Origin: Lutibacter sp.
Lineage (GTDB): Bacteria > Bacteroidota > Bacteroidia > Flavobacteriales > Flavobacteriaceae
DNA length: 39,982 nt
Direction: 5' to 3'
Assembly (NCBI GenBank): GCA_030590985.1
Contig: JAUVBX010000005.1
Coordinates: 1 to 39,982, forward strand
Shown: positions 1 to 10,071 of the stretch, piece after piece
Numbering within the stretch: the first letter of the stretch is position 1
Layout: every line of letters starts with the position of its first letter
Translations under genes and position numbers: made by a program
Notes under the pieces: model-generated
Told to the model about the DNA's origin: nothing
What the model saw: the letters and a program-made list of their open reading frames with translations, nothing else
Databases searched by the model: none

Positions 1-3000
1 TCTGCTAATCCATTTGCTGGATTTGAAAATATATCACTTGCAAATACCATTTCATCAGCATCTTCAAAATCACCATCATAATTCCAGTCAATATATACTT
101 TCCCAGCTTTTGTATAGGAAGTGTTGTTTTCACAATCACCAAGGTAAAAACTGATATCGTTAGTTGTTCCTACTTCAAAAGAATCCGTAAGTGTTTCGTC
201 ATCAGTAAAGTCAGAATACGTACCACAGTCTCCAGCTGTATTGTTAATTATACTGCCAAACCGAACTTCTTGTATTTCTGAATCTATTGAGTTAGTTGCC
301 ATTGATATACAATATTCCGGCACAAAACCAATAATTATTGTAAATTCTTTTTGGGCAGTATATTGGTTATTGACTCCACCTGTTACATCATTTATAATAG
401 CTGCTGGAGTACCTGGAGCAACACCTGTATCTGCTGTTACATTAAATACAAAATTGTTATTTTCTCCTACTGCTAAACTTACTGTTGGAGCAGTAGCAGA
501 ATTAATAATCAAATCTGCAAAAGTTGTTGAAATTGCAGAAATAACATTGGTTATATCAGCATGACCATCATTGCTAGTTTGAATAATAATATTAGCAGTT
601 TCTCCTGGGTCTAAAATATTGTCACCGTTACCAGTTGCACTATCATCAATGCTTAAATTACCAATTGTAAATACGGGTGCATTAACTGTTAAATTAAGAT
701 TTGTATTCCAAGAATTACTATTATTATCAACAATAAGCATATCGAAAGTTATAATATGTTGATCAGGAACATCATCAGCAATACTAATATTAAAAGCATC
801 ATTTATTGAGATAGTTTCTCCTGCAATGATTGTTCCGTAACTTTCTGTGTCGTCATTAATTGTTACATATATATCTGTAGTAGATATTGTTGCAGAAACA
901 CCAATTGCGTCATATCCACTTCCACTTGCTGCTACATTTTCTAGGGCAACATTAAGACCTATTGTTTCACCAAAATTAGGTAGTGCACTAGTTGTATAAG
1001 AGTTTAATACAACATAAGGTTCATTTGCTGGAGTTACAGTAATGATACCAATATAAGGCACTCTATTTTGACAAGAAACTACTAAATCGGCATCACCTAC
1101 TGAAAGAGCATCATTTGCAAAGGTTAAACTGGCATTTCCCGCATTGTCCGACATTGCTGCAGCCACTAATACACCATCTTGAGATAATGCTACATAAGCA
1201 TACGGAGCAGATGTCACATTTAAGCTTGTCATACCTAACATAAGTGCTGCAGGACTTGGTGTAACTGTCATTGTTTGTGGAGTTCCGATATAATTGGTTA
1301 CAGATGGGTCTCCCATTAGGTGATAAATTTCCCAATAGTATTGTTTACTAGTTGATGTTGAAGCTTCAACAGCTAGATTTCCACATACTTGAATTTGCCC
1401 TTGTGCAGGATACCAAGTACTAATGTCTGTTGTTTCATTGGCAAGATTGTGCCAAACACCGTCATAAACTCCCCTTCCACTATCTGCATAGGTAGGTTCG
1501 GCAACAATACTACTTGTTAAACCAACACCCCACCAATAGTCTTCATCCCAAGTGGTTGAGTTTGAACCACCAATATCACCAATTGCACCTCCGTTAGCTT
1601 TTCTTAAAGCGGCTTCACCAAAACATTCGTTATCGTCAAATTTTACCGATAAACAACAGTTTCCAATCCAAACACCATATTTTTCATCATTAGTTAAAGC
1701 GTTAACATCAGAAGTAGAAAAACTAGGAGAAGACCATCCACTTGGGCCACAATGAGCTGTGTAATTTGCAAAAGCAAGCCCAGCATTCATGTCATTGATA
1801 ATTATAGTGTGTACGGCATTATTATCTAGAGGTTGTAAGTAAGTATGTGCATTGACATTGTTGGCTGCATTGAAATAATAATTGTCACCGTACCAAATTT
1901 GACCATTACCCCAAGTCATTTCGTGACTTGCATCATCACCAGCCACCAAAAATACTTCTGAAAGATAAGATGGATCTGCCATTGTGTATTGCTCATACAT
2001 TAGGGTTTTATCAATTTGAGGTTGTAGTTGCGAGGTGTTTTGAGCTGAAAAACGACCGTAATAAACTTCTGGTAAATTATCTCCAGTATACTCACAATAT
2101 CTAAGGTCGGTAACATGACTACCAGTATTTCCGTTCCAAGCAGGTATTTGTTGCACATCACCCACGAATAAAACAAAACTCATAGGATCAGAGCCGTTAT
2201 AAATACCCTCTAAATAGGTTTTAATATCTGAAGTTGTCGAACCGATAACATCTGTATAAGCTTCTGTAATTTTAAATCCTTTTTTAATTTTCCACTCTAC
2301 AAAAGGTATTAGTTGTGTTTCAAACATTCTGTCAGAAACGATAACCATGTGTATAGGTGCTTGTGTAATTAGTTCCTTGCTGTTAGATTTATTAAAGTTA
2401 ATAACAGAACCTGCCAACATATCATTATAATAAGCTGTGTTATACTTTCTCTTTAATTTATTGGTAGCTGATATATCAGCATTAATAAAATTAACATCAA
2501 TTACTAAATTGTTTAAAATACGTAAGCTATTTTGTACAGGATTATATTGGATAGGGCTAATTATAATCCTACCTAATCTTGTTGCTCTTAATTGTCCAGA
2601 TTCCTCGTAGGTAACAATTTCATTATTTATAAAACGATTTGAATTATAGATAATTTCGTTTTTCACAAAAGGAACTGATTCTTCACTCTTTGATTGTGTA
2701 CGAAGTGCAGGAGTAATTAAATCTGAAATACCATAATCAGAAAGTTTAATGATTTTTTCATCATAACTTCTCACGACAAACTCAACTTTAGCCCCTTGTG
2801 GTACCTCTATTAATTTAGTGATTACAGGAATATTAGGCATTCCTTCGTCAAAAATTTTAATAAGGCCATCACTTTTAAGTGACATAAAGTTGCCTTCTTG
2901 AAAAGATATAGGATTTAGATTTAGGGTAGAAATTGAACTTTCTACGGTAAAGCCTGTTGTTTTTAAAGCTTTTACTTCGAACTTGCTTTCATCAGTATTG

Positions 3001-3083
3001 AGCTTAATCTGTGTTGATTTCTGCCCATAACCAATTGTAAAAAACAAGACTGTTACTATTAGTGATAATAGAGTTTTTTGCAT
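1..3083 (-). CDS. Gingipain-like C25 cysteine peptidase (lysine-gingipain type) with GEVED-like C-terminal region; partial, runs off the left edge
   Basis: Minus-strand reading is open from ATG at 3081-3083 (MQKTLLSLIVTVLFFTIGYGQ, signal peptide) to the window edge. Contains NYTAHCGPSGWSSPSF (catalytic His region) and IGNCCLSVKFDDNECFGEAALRKANGGAIGDIGGSNSTTWDEDYWWGVG (catalytic Cys region, very close to Kgp), then YCISMA...AGKVYIDWNYDGDFEDADE (GEVED-like). Absent from the ORF track because it lacks a stop inside the window. Confidence 0.92.
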   Translation of the reverse strand, partial: MQKTLLSLIVTVLFFTIGYGQKSTQIKLNTDESKFEVKALKTTGFTVESSISTLNLNPISFQEGNFMSLKSDGLIKIFDEGMPNIPVITKLIEVPQGAKVEFVVRSYDEKIIKLSDYGISDLITPALRTQSKSEESVPFVKNEIIYNSNRFINNEIVTYEESGQLRATRLGRIIISPIQYNPVQNSLRILNNLVIDVNFINADISATNKLKRKYNTAYYNDMLAGSVINFNKSNSKELITQAPIHMVIVSDRMFETQLIPFVEWKIKKGFKITEAYTDVIGSTTSDIKTYLEGIYNGSDPMSFVLFVGDVQQIPAWNGNTGSHVTDLRYCEYTGDNLPEVYYGRFSAQNTSQLQPQIDKTLMYEQYTMADPSYLSEVFLVAGDDASHEMTWGNGQIWYGDNYYFNAANNVNAHTYLQPLDNNAVHTIIINDMNAGLAFANYTAHCGPSGWSSPSFSTSDVNALTNDEKYGVWIGNCCLSVKFDDNECFGEAALRKANGGAIGDIGGSNSTTWDEDYWWGVGLTSSIVAEPTYADSGRGVYDGVWHNLANETTDISTWYPAQGQIQVCGNLAVEASTSTSKQYYWEIYHLMGDPSVTNYIGTPQTMTVTPSPAALMLGMTSLNVTSAPYAYVALSQDGVLVAAAMSDNAGNASLTFANDALSVGDADLVVSCQNRVPYIGIITVTPANEPYVVLNSYTTSALPNFGETIGLNVALENVAASGSGYDAIGVSATISTTDIYVTINDDTESYGTIIAGETISINDAFNISIADDVPDQHIITFDMLIVDNNSNSWNTNLNLTVNAPVFTIGNLSIDDSATGNGDNILDPGETANIIIQTSNDGHADITNVISAISTTFADLIINSATAPTVSLAVGENNNFVFNVTADTGVAPGTPAAIINDVTGGVNNQYTAQKEFTIIIGFVPEYCISMATNSIDSEIQEVRFGSIINNTAGDCGTYSDFTDDETLTDSFEVGTTNDISFYLGDCENNTSYTKAGKVYIDWNYDGDFEDADEMVFASDIFSNPANGLA

Positions 3084-3169
3084 GATATAATTATTTTGAT
3101 TAATAAGGATTAGTTCATAAATAACATTAATTTTAATTATATAAATAGTTGGTAGTTTTTTAGTTTAGA

Positions 3170-4720
3170 TTAAATATCAAATTTGATACCTTGTGCTAAA
3201 GGTAAATCAGCACCATAGTTTATTGTATTGGTTTGACGACGCATATATATCTTCCAAGCATCAGAGCCAGACTCACGTCCACCTCCTGTATCTTTTTCGC
3301 CACCAAAGGCACCACCTATTTCGGCACCTGATGTTCCTAAGTTTACATTGGCAATACCACAATCAGAACCTGTTTGTGAGATAAAAGTTTCTGCTTCACG
3401 CATATTTAGCGTAAAGATAGCTGATGATAATCCTTGTGGAACATCATTTTGAATGTCAATTGCATTTTGCACATCGCCACTATATTTTATTAAATAGACG
3501 ATTGGAGCAAATGTTTCTTCTTGTACGATTTCGAAATGGTTTTCAGCTTCAGCAATACAAGGCATCACATAATTTCCAGATTCAAAACCTTTTCCTTCTA
3601 ATTTTTGTCCTCCAAATAGTATTTTTCCACCTTCTTTTTGAACTTTAGAAACTGCTTCTTCAAATAGCATTACTGAATGTTCATCAATTAGCGGACCTAC
3701 TAAATACTTTTCATCAAGAGGGCTTCCTATTTTATCAGCTAATTTTTCATAGGCATTAACAAAAGAATTTTTGACTTGATCAAATATTTTTTCATGAATA
3801 ATAACACGACGTGTACTTGTGCAACGTTGACCAGCAGTTCCAACAGTACCAAACACGGTTGACATAACCGCCATTGGAATGTCAGCATTAGGCGTAATAA
3901 TTACTGCATTATTTCCTCCTAATTCTAGTAAAGCTCTCCCTAAACGATTTCCAACAATACGTCCAGCTCTGCGACCTACAGAAGTAGAACCTGTTAAAGA
4001 AATTAAAGGAATACGTTTATCTCCTAAGAAATTATCACCCATCACAGATGAACGACCAACTACTAAATTGAATACTCCTTCAGGGACATTATTTTCTCTT
4101 AAAACTTTTTGAATGATCTTTTGTGTAGCAATTGCTGTTAGTGGAGTTTTAGAAGAAGGTTTCCAAATGACAACATCACCAGCAATAGCAGCTAAAGCAG
4201 AATTCCATGCCCAAACGGCAACTGGGAAGTTGTAAGAAGTTACAATACCTACAATTCCTAAAGGTTGGTATTGTTCTGATAAACGATGTAAAGGACGTTC
4301 AGATTGAAGAGCTACCCCATTTATTAAGCGTGATTGACCAACAGCAAAATCACAGATATCTATCATTTCTTGGACTTCTCCTAGTCCTTCTTGAAATATT
4401 TTTCCCATTTCATAAGATACTAAAGCTCCTAGATCTTCTTTAGCATCTCGTAGTGCATTTCCAATTAATCGAACAATCTCTCCCCGTTGTGGAGCAGGTA
4501 CCATACGCCATTCTTTAAAAGCTGCTTGTGCTTTTGCAACCACCGCTTCATAGTCTTCTAGGGTAGCTGTTTTTACACTAGCAATTACTTTGCCGTCTAC
4601 TGGAGAAGAGGAAGTATTGATCTTACCATTAGTTTCAAACCATTCGGCACCTGTTGAGACTCCTTGATTTGTTTCACTAAGGCCTAAATTTTTTAATACA
4701 GATTGAATATCTATGTTCAT
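3170..4720 (-). CDS. Aldehyde dehydrogenase, ALDH7 family (aminoadipate-semialdehyde / piperideine-6-carboxylate dehydrogenase-like)
   Basis: 516 aa; ALDH motifs ELGGNNAVII and GTAGQRCTSTRR (catalytic Cys), typical ALDH7 C-terminus. Confidence 0.93.
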   Translation of the reverse strand: MNIDIQSVLKNLGLSETNQGVSTGAEWFETNGKINTSSSPVDGKVIASVKTATLEDYEAVVAKAQAAFKEWRMVPAPQRGEIVRLIGNALRDAKEDLGALVSYEMGKIFQEGLGEVQEMIDICDFAVGQSRLINGVALQSERPLHRLSEQYQPLGIVGIVTSYNFPVAVWAWNSALAAIAGDVVIWKPSSKTPLTAIATQKIIQKVLRENNVPEGVFNLVVGRSSVMGDNFLGDKRIPLISLTGSTSVGRRAGRIVGNRLGRALLELGGNNAVIITPNADIPMAVMSTVFGTVGTAGQRCTSTRRVIIHEKIFDQVKNSFVNAYEKLADKIGSPLDEKYLVGPLIDEHSVMLFEEAVSKVQKEGGKILFGGQKLEGKGFESGNYVMPCIAEAENHFEIVQEETFAPIVYLIKYSGDVQNAIDIQNDVPQGLSSAIFTLNMREAETFISQTGSDCGIANVNLGTSGAEIGGAFGGEKDTGGGRESGSDAWKIYMRRQTNTINYGADLPLAQGIKFDI

Positions 4721-4743
4721 AATTAAATGTTTTTATTGTATTG

Positions 4744-4998
4744 TTATATTTTTTTAACTTTTATTTTTTTATTATCTATTTCAAATTTTTTGTTGGGAGT
4801 TTTATGTAACTCGTTGAGTTCTTTTACAACCTTATCTATAGCTAATTGGGTAAATTTTTTTTCAAGGCAGGCTTCTTCTAATGTTCCCCAAATGGGTTCT
4901 CCACATTTAATGCAACGAATATTTTTTTCAGACAAATATTTGACTGATTTTGGGTAGTCTTCTATCAAATCTTCTATGGTAATATCTTTTGTAATCAT
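4744..4998 (-). CDS. DUF1858 domain-containing protein
   Basis: 84 aa; MITKDITIEDLIEDYPKSVKYLSEKNIRCIKCGEPIWGTLEEA matches the DUF1858 pattern. Confidence 0.8.
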   Translation of the reverse strand: MITKDITIEDLIEDYPKSVKYLSEKNIRCIKCGEPIWGTLEEACLEKKFTQLAIDKVVKELNELHKTPNKKFEIDNKKIKVKKI

Positions 4999-5027
4999 GA
5001 CGAAATAATAAAGAAATGCAAATTTAC

Positions 5028-5066
5028 AAAAAAAGCCGTTCTGATTAACATCAAAACGACCTTTTT
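5028..5066 (-). terminator. Putative intrinsic terminator downstream of the 5104-6564 gene
   Basis: Imperfect inverted repeat aaaaaagccgttctgat-taac-atcaaaacgaccttttt in the intergenic gap, with a T-run on the minus strand. Confidence 0.5.
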
Positions 5067-5103
5067 AGTAATGTTTGGTAACCAACCAAACATAATTAAC
5101 CAA

Positions 5104-6564
5104 CTAAAACCTAAAGTTTAAGCCGCTGTAGATTCCAACGGCATAAGGGTTGAATCCGCCCGTATCTTTTTTAAAGGTATTTGCGTGAACTTTGAACATA
5201 GGGGTTATGTTAAAGTGTATGTTTTGATATATTTTATAGTCGAGTTCTAATCCTAGATTACCAGTAAGATTTAGTGAATTTAAATTTGAGGCTTCTCCAA
5301 TTATATTAGTAAACTCTTCAGTTTCAATAAATATTTCATTCTTATTTAGGATTAATGTACTAAAACCACCAAGAATATTGATACCAAAATTTCCTTTTTT
5401 AAGTTTGTATTTGGCTTCTAATGGAATTTCAAAATACCCAAAGATTTGTGTTAAACTACCTTTAGAATCTTTACGACCTGTTTCTTGATTTTCTTGACCA
5501 GACTCACTTGACGGTATTGGATTAATATCAATTAAATCAGCATCGTCATTATAAGAAATATTTGAATAAACGCTCGCAAATCTATCTGGAGAGACAAAAA
5601 CATCATAGGTTTTGTAACCATAATCAACTTGATGTAAACCAGATTGAATCGAAAAACGATTATTAACCTGATATGCAAGTTGTACACCATAGGCTACCGA
5701 AAACTGTCCTTTTTTTGTGTTATTATTAAATTGTGAATCAATAGAAGAAATATTTTTATCAAAGGCGCCAAACAAAATTGGAGCAGTTACAGTTGATATA
5801 ATCCATTTGTTAGAAGTATTTTCAGTTTCACTTGTTTGTTTAGTATCTTCATTTAAGGATTCAAGAGAAATCGAATTAGGCATTTCATGAGAAACGACTT
5901 TATTGTCAGCAATTATTTCGTCAAGTTGATTTATGTTTTTTTCTGATGACTCAAACTTAGGAATATTTGATTGTTCTTTTTTGGTACTGTTATTTTGAGC
6001 TATTTTGTTTTGTGGTAAATCCTTTGTTGACTTGTCATTGATGGTGTTATTTTTTTGGTCGGATAATTTATTAGAAGTAACAAAAGTATTAGAAATTCTA
6101 AATTGTTTGTTTTTTGAAGTGTTGTAGGTTTTTGATGGAGTTATATTGAGGCCTTTGGAAGGTGTATTGTTGGTGATTTCTTTTTGTGTTTTTGTGTTGA
6201 ATAGATTTGTTTTGTTTTGCGGAATATTATTAATTTCTATTTGGTTTTTGTTATTGGGACTAATCTCTTTTGTTGTATTTGTTATTTCAATTTCGGGGGA
6301 GTTATTCTTCTTAATTCTTGCATTATCAGTATCAGTCGTGTTATAATTTGGTATATCCGTTGTTGTAAAAGGATTATTTATAGTTAAAAGCAACGCAAGT
6401 CCAGCAGCCACACCACTGAACCATAACCATAAAACACGTCTATCTTTTTTAGGTTTATTAGATAAGGAGTCACTAATATTACCCCATATTTGTGAAGACG
6501 GATTTTGTTCAAAGTCTCTAAACTTTTCTTGAAATAGCCTGTCGATATTCTTATAATCTTTCAT
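5104..6564 (-). CDS. Predicted transenvelope protein: short cytoplasmic N-terminus, one TM helix, Asn/Thr/Lys-rich linker and C-terminal outer-membrane beta-barrel; candidate anti-sigma factor (Dma-like)
   Basis: 486 aa; TM RRVLWLWFSGVAAGLALLLTI; low-complexity N/T/K/S linker (~residues 65-255); beta-barrel-like C-terminus ending IYSGLNFRF. Starts 4 nt after the stop of the ECF sigma factor gene. Confidence 0.78.
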   Translation of the reverse strand: MKDYKNIDRLFQEKFRDFEQNPSSQIWGNISDSLSNKPKKDRRVLWLWFSGVAAGLALLLTINNPFTTTDIPNYNTTDTDNARIKKNNSPEIEITNTTKEISPNNKNQIEINNIPQNKTNLFNTKTQKEITNNTPSKGLNITPSKTYNTSKNKQFRISNTFVTSNKLSDQKNNTINDKSTKDLPQNKIAQNNSTKKEQSNIPKFESSEKNINQLDEIIADNKVVSHEMPNSISLESLNEDTKQTSETENTSNKWIISTVTAPILFGAFDKNISSIDSQFNNNTKKGQFSVAYGVQLAYQVNNRFSIQSGLHQVDYGYKTYDVFVSPDRFASVYSNISYNDDADLIDINPIPSSESGQENQETGRKDSKGSLTQIFGYFEIPLEAKYKLKKGNFGINILGGFSTLILNKNEIFIETEEFTNIIGEASNLNSLNLTGNLGLELDYKIYQNIHFNITPMFKVHANTFKKDTGGFNPYAVGIYSGLNFRF

Positions 6565-6568
6565 CTGT

Positions 6569-7120
6569 TTATTCTAATGCTTTGTATTGTTCAGACTCTT
6601 GTTGATCTTGTTCTATTTTTCTTTTGAGAATTGCTCTTGCTCTCGATAGATTTGATTTTGATGTCCCTTCACTAATACCCAGTGCTTCGGCAACTTCTTT
6701 ATGTGAATATCCATCTAAAATATACATGTTAAAAACCAAACGATATTGATTTGGTAAATTTTGTATTAAGTTTAAAAGATAATCCAATGATACTTCATCT
6801 TCGTCAACCTCAACCGCTACCTCTTCTCTAACATAATCTTCATGAATTAAACTAAGAACGTTTTTTTCTCTGTATTTTTGAAGAGCCGTATTAATCACGA
6901 TTCTTTTCATCCAACCTTCAAAGGAACCTTTGTGTTTAAATTGCTTTACCTTTTTAAAAATTGTAATAAAACCATCTTGTAAATTGTCTTCAGCTTCTGT
7001 TTTATTTCTCGAATATTTTAAGCACAAACCAAAAAGTTTACCAGCATAGAGACGGTAAATTTCTTCTTGTGCTTTTCGGTCATTATTAGCACATTGTCGT
7101 ATGAGTTTTTCTAAACTCAT
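6569..7120 (-). CDS. RNA polymerase sigma-70 factor, ECF subfamily
   Basis: 183 aa; region 2 YSRNKTEAEDNLQDGFITIFKKVKQFKHKGSFEGWMKRIVINTALQKYR and region 4 LPNQYRLVFNMYILDGYSHKEVAEALGISEGTSKSNLSRARAILKRKI. Confidence 0.95.
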   Translation of the reverse strand: MSLEKLIRQCANNDRKAQEEIYRLYAGKLFGLCLKYSRNKTEAEDNLQDGFITIFKKVKQFKHKGSFEGWMKRIVINTALQKYREKNVLSLIHEDYVREEVAVEVDEDEVSLDYLLNLIQNLPNQYRLVFNMYILDGYSHKEVAEALGISEGTSKSNLSRARAILKRKIEQDQQESEQYKALE

Positions 7121-7212
7121 GGGTTTGGTTTTAGTGGTTGTTTAGCAAGGAATATTTTTCCTTTACGCGCTGTTAGTTTATATGTACATAACTCACAAAA
7201 TTACTTTTTATT

Positions 7213-7617
7213 CTAATCTACAACTAATTCGTATTCTTCAAATTCATCAACTCCTTGATTATTTTGTCTTATCCAGAATTTAAAATTATATGTTCTAGAT
7301 TGATTTGGTTTAAATTTAAATGAAAATGATTCTTCTCTGTACTCTTGCGTGCAATTTTGATTATTTGCAACTTCTGCAAATGCGGTAATTATTCTAACAT
7401 TTTCATTAGGAACTTCATATTCTATATCATAAAACGTTTCACAACCATTTGCCAAAGCGTATTTAAAGGAAATAGTGTGTTCAATATTAACAGCCAAATT
7501 TTCAGGTATATCAATATCAAAAGCAGCTATTTTTTTTAGATGAATATCATCATCATCAATATCTGTTTGACAAGATAATAAAAGTAAACTAATGACTAAA
7601 AATAAAGATATTCGCAT
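7213..7617 (-). CDS. Small putative lipoprotein of unknown function
   Basis: 134 aa; lipobox-like signal MRISLFLVISLLLLSCQTD. Confidence 0.65.
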   Translation of the reverse strand: MRISLFLVISLLLLSCQTDIDDDDIHLKKIAAFDIDIPENLAVNIEHTISFKYALANGCETFYDIEYEVPNENVRIITAFAEVANNQNCTQEYREESFSFKFKPNQSRTYNFKFWIRQNNQGVDEFEEYELVVD

Positions 7618-7702
7618 AACTAAAAAACTCTCAAAACTTCTGGTTTTGTATTACTTAGATAAAAGAATTATGTATTGGTTGCGTTTGCTGATTATAAAGT
7701 CG

Positions 7703-8647
7703 TTATATGAAATTAAGAGAGCTTACTTTTTTCACAATTGTCAGTGCTAGTTTAATTTTTGACTCTACTGTCCAACCTGCAATATGAGGTGTTAATAAAA
7801 CATTATCAGCGTGAATTAAATAGTCAAAAGCTTGAGAAAGATTTTTATTTTCAAATAGATTTTGAAAAGACATTTTTTCGTATTCTAATACATCTAGTCC
7901 AACTCCAAGTATTTTATTTGTTTGTAATGCTTCTACTAAGTCATCAGTAACAACAGCTGTACCTCTCGCAGTATTGATTAAAAAAAAGGTTTTTTTAAAA
8001 GCTTGAATGAATGCTTTATTCACCATTTTGTGAGATAATTTATTATGTGGTGTATGTAGACTAACAACATCCGCTTCATCTTGCAACTGTTCTAAAGAGA
8101 CTTGTTGGCAGTTTTTATCACCAACATTATTTTTTATATCATAACAAATTACTTTTACATCAAAACCGCGTAGTTTTTTTGCAAAAGCCTTTCCCATATT
8201 ACCATAACCAATAATTCCGATTGTTTTTCCGTCTAATTCTAGGCCTCTGTTAGCTTCTCGCAACCATTTTCCTTCTCGAATTTCTCTATCAGCTTTGTTT
8301 AACTTATTAAAAAGGGATAATATTAGCCCCAATGTATGCTCACCAACTGCATTACGATTTCCCTCTGGAGCTGCGATAAGATGAATGCCTTTTTTAGTGG
8401 CATATTCTGTATCAATACTTTCTAGACCAGCTCCAACGCGTGCTATAAATTTTAAATTTTTAGCACTATTAATAAAACTTTTATCAATATCAAAACGACT
8501 TCGAATGACAAGACCAGAATAATCACTTATTTTTGAAACTACCTCTAGTTTGGAACTTGTATAGTCAGTATCACAATGATAGCCCAGATTTTCTAAACCC
8601 TTTTGTAGTATGTGATGATTATTGTCGAGTAATAATACTTTTTTCAT
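7703..8647 (-). CDS. D-isomer specific 2-hydroxyacid dehydrogenase (SerA-like)
   Basis: 314 aa; NAD-binding GKTIGIIGYGNMGKAFAKKL; substrate-binding FIARVGAGLESID; catalytic-region LLTPHIAGWTVES. Confidence 0.93.
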   Translation of the reverse strand: MKKVLLLDNNHHILQKGLENLGYHCDTDYTSSKLEVVSKISDYSGLVIRSRFDIDKSFINSAKNLKFIARVGAGLESIDTEYATKKGIHLIAAPEGNRNAVGEHTLGLILSLFNKLNKADREIREGKWLREANRGLELDGKTIGIIGYGNMGKAFAKKLRGFDVKVICYDIKNNVGDKNCQQVSLEQLQDEADVVSLHTPHNKLSHKMVNKAFIQAFKKTFFLINTARGTAVVTDDLVEALQTNKILGVGLDVLEYEKMSFQNLFENKNLSQAFDYLIHADNVLLTPHIAGWTVESKIKLALTIVKKVSSLNFI

Positions 8648-8676
8648 TTAAAAAACAAGATGCAATTTAGTTTAGA

Positions 8677-10071
8677 TTACTCTTTAATAAATTTAAAACT
8701 TCTGTGGTAACTAGCAGTTTGTACATTAAGTAAATAAATCCCGGAAGCTAAATTTGATACATCTAATAAAAATTGATGTGTACCATTTTGAGGAATAAAT
8801 GATTTTTTTACTAGTTCCTTGCTTTGTATATCTGCTATCACAATTTCAAAAGAATCTTGAATATTATTAGCTGTATAATCAAAATTTAATAAATCTTGAG
8901 CAGGATTCGGATATACTTTATATAAAAAGCTTTGTATTAGGTTTTCAGTAACTCCTGCAGAATTATCAGTTATATTCCAAGTAATACTAAATAAATAACC
9001 GTTAGCAAAGGTGTAAGTGCGTGAAAGTGTCGTGTTATCTTCTACGTTTACTTTTAGTTCGTGAGTATTGTCAGTGATTTCGGTATTTGTTAAAACAATA
9101 GAAGTTACATCAGAAGCAAATGAAACGTCATCTAATAACCATTCGACCGCAAGTGTATTAGGATTAGGTAAAATTAAATCTACAGAGAAATTTAAATCGG
9201 TTCCATCAAAAACTACGGTGTTATTAGTTGGTGAAAATGAATCAATGGGTGGTACTAAAGTATAAATACGATCAATGGTTGCCTCTCTACACACTGCACA
9301 AAAAGGATTCCCCAAATAGCGCATTATGCAATTTTGATGAGGCCTATACCAATTGCTTTCTGGAGGGTTAGCACCATGAGGATATATACCTATTCCTTCA
9401 TCATACAACCAATTTTTCCATTTTATTAGAGTAGCGTTTGATTCTTGAGTCATATTAGCTTTTTCAGCGGCATAATTGATGCCTGCCCAGTACTCATCAG
9501 CAAGAAAAGCAAAAGAATGCCCAATTTCGTGAATCATAATTTCGTTCGCACTTGTATGTACGGATGAAGTTGCGAAAGTTCCACCTGAACCACCGTAATA
9601 AGGAGTATTTACAAGAATGTTCACTTGACTATAATTGGGAAAATTTGTAGACAAAACATTGAATATAGCGGTATTATTTGTGGGGACCAATAGCCGGTGT
9701 ATGTTGGCATAATCAAATGTGGAATTAAAATATGTATCAGTTACCATAAGTGGTACAGGATTACAATTAGGATTACCTGGAATTACAGGATGGTCTGTAC
9801 CAGACTCATTAGAGATTACTTTAATTGCGTATGCATTAAAGAAGTTTTTGTATTCTTTATAGGGAGAGATATTAAATTGTGCATTGACCGCACTCTGAGT
9901 ATCAGAAATAAAGTTGGCTTGTTCTGAAGAAATATATCCATCTCCTAGATACACAAAATTAATACGCTTATCCTGACTTCCATTATTCATCATAGTTACA
10001 ACATCAAATACCTGCCCGAAAAGGTTTACTTGAAATAAAAGAATTAATACTATAAGAATATTTCTTTTCAC
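8677..10071 (-). CDS. M64-family (IgA peptidase type) metallopeptidase with T9SS C-terminal sorting domain
   Basis: 464 aa; signal peptide; zinc motif HEIGHSFAFLADEYW; C-terminal YKVYPNPAQDLLNFDY...ASGIYLLNVQTASYHRSFKFIKE (type A CTD). Confidence 0.93.
   Translation of the reverse strand: MKRNILIVLILLFQVNLFGQVFDVVTMMNNGSQDKRINFVYLGDGYISSEQANFISDTQSAVNAQFNISPYKEYKNFFNAYAIKVISNESGTDHPVIPGNPNCNPVPLMVTDTYFNSTFDYANIHRLLVPTNNTAIFNVLSTNFPNYSQVNILVNTPYYGGSGGTFATSSVHTSANEIMIHEIGHSFAFLADEYWAGINYAAEKANMTQESNATLIKWKNWLYDEGIGIYPHGANPPESNWYRPHQNCIMRYLGNPFCAVCREATIDRIYTLVPPIDSFSPTNNTVVFDGTDLNFSVDLILPNPNTLAVEWLLDDVSFASDVTSIVLTNTEITDNTHELKVNVEDNTTLSRTYTFANGYLFSITWNITDNSAGVTENLIQSFLYKVYPNPAQDLLNFDYTANNIQDSFEIVIADIQSKELVKKSFIPQNGTHQFLLDVSNLASGIYLLNVQTASYHRSFKFIKE

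Noticed and set aside
241-1755. ORFs 241-564 (+), 1111-1335 (-) and 1552-1755 (+)
   Set aside because: They lie in other frames of the C25 gingipain CDS, which is open from 3083 to the left edge with clear catalytic motifs.
3193-4443. Plus-strand ORFs (3193-3384, 3424-3648, 3879-4112, 4207-4443) antisense to the ALDH gene
   Set aside because: Overlap a confident ALDH7 CDS on the other strand and show no recognisable domain; typical antisense read-through.
6146-6346. 66-aa hydrophobic plus-strand ORF inside the transenvelope protein gene
   Set aside because: It is the antisense of an Asn/Thr/Lys-rich linker, which produces hydrophobic Val/Leu/Phe codons by base composition; no independent support.
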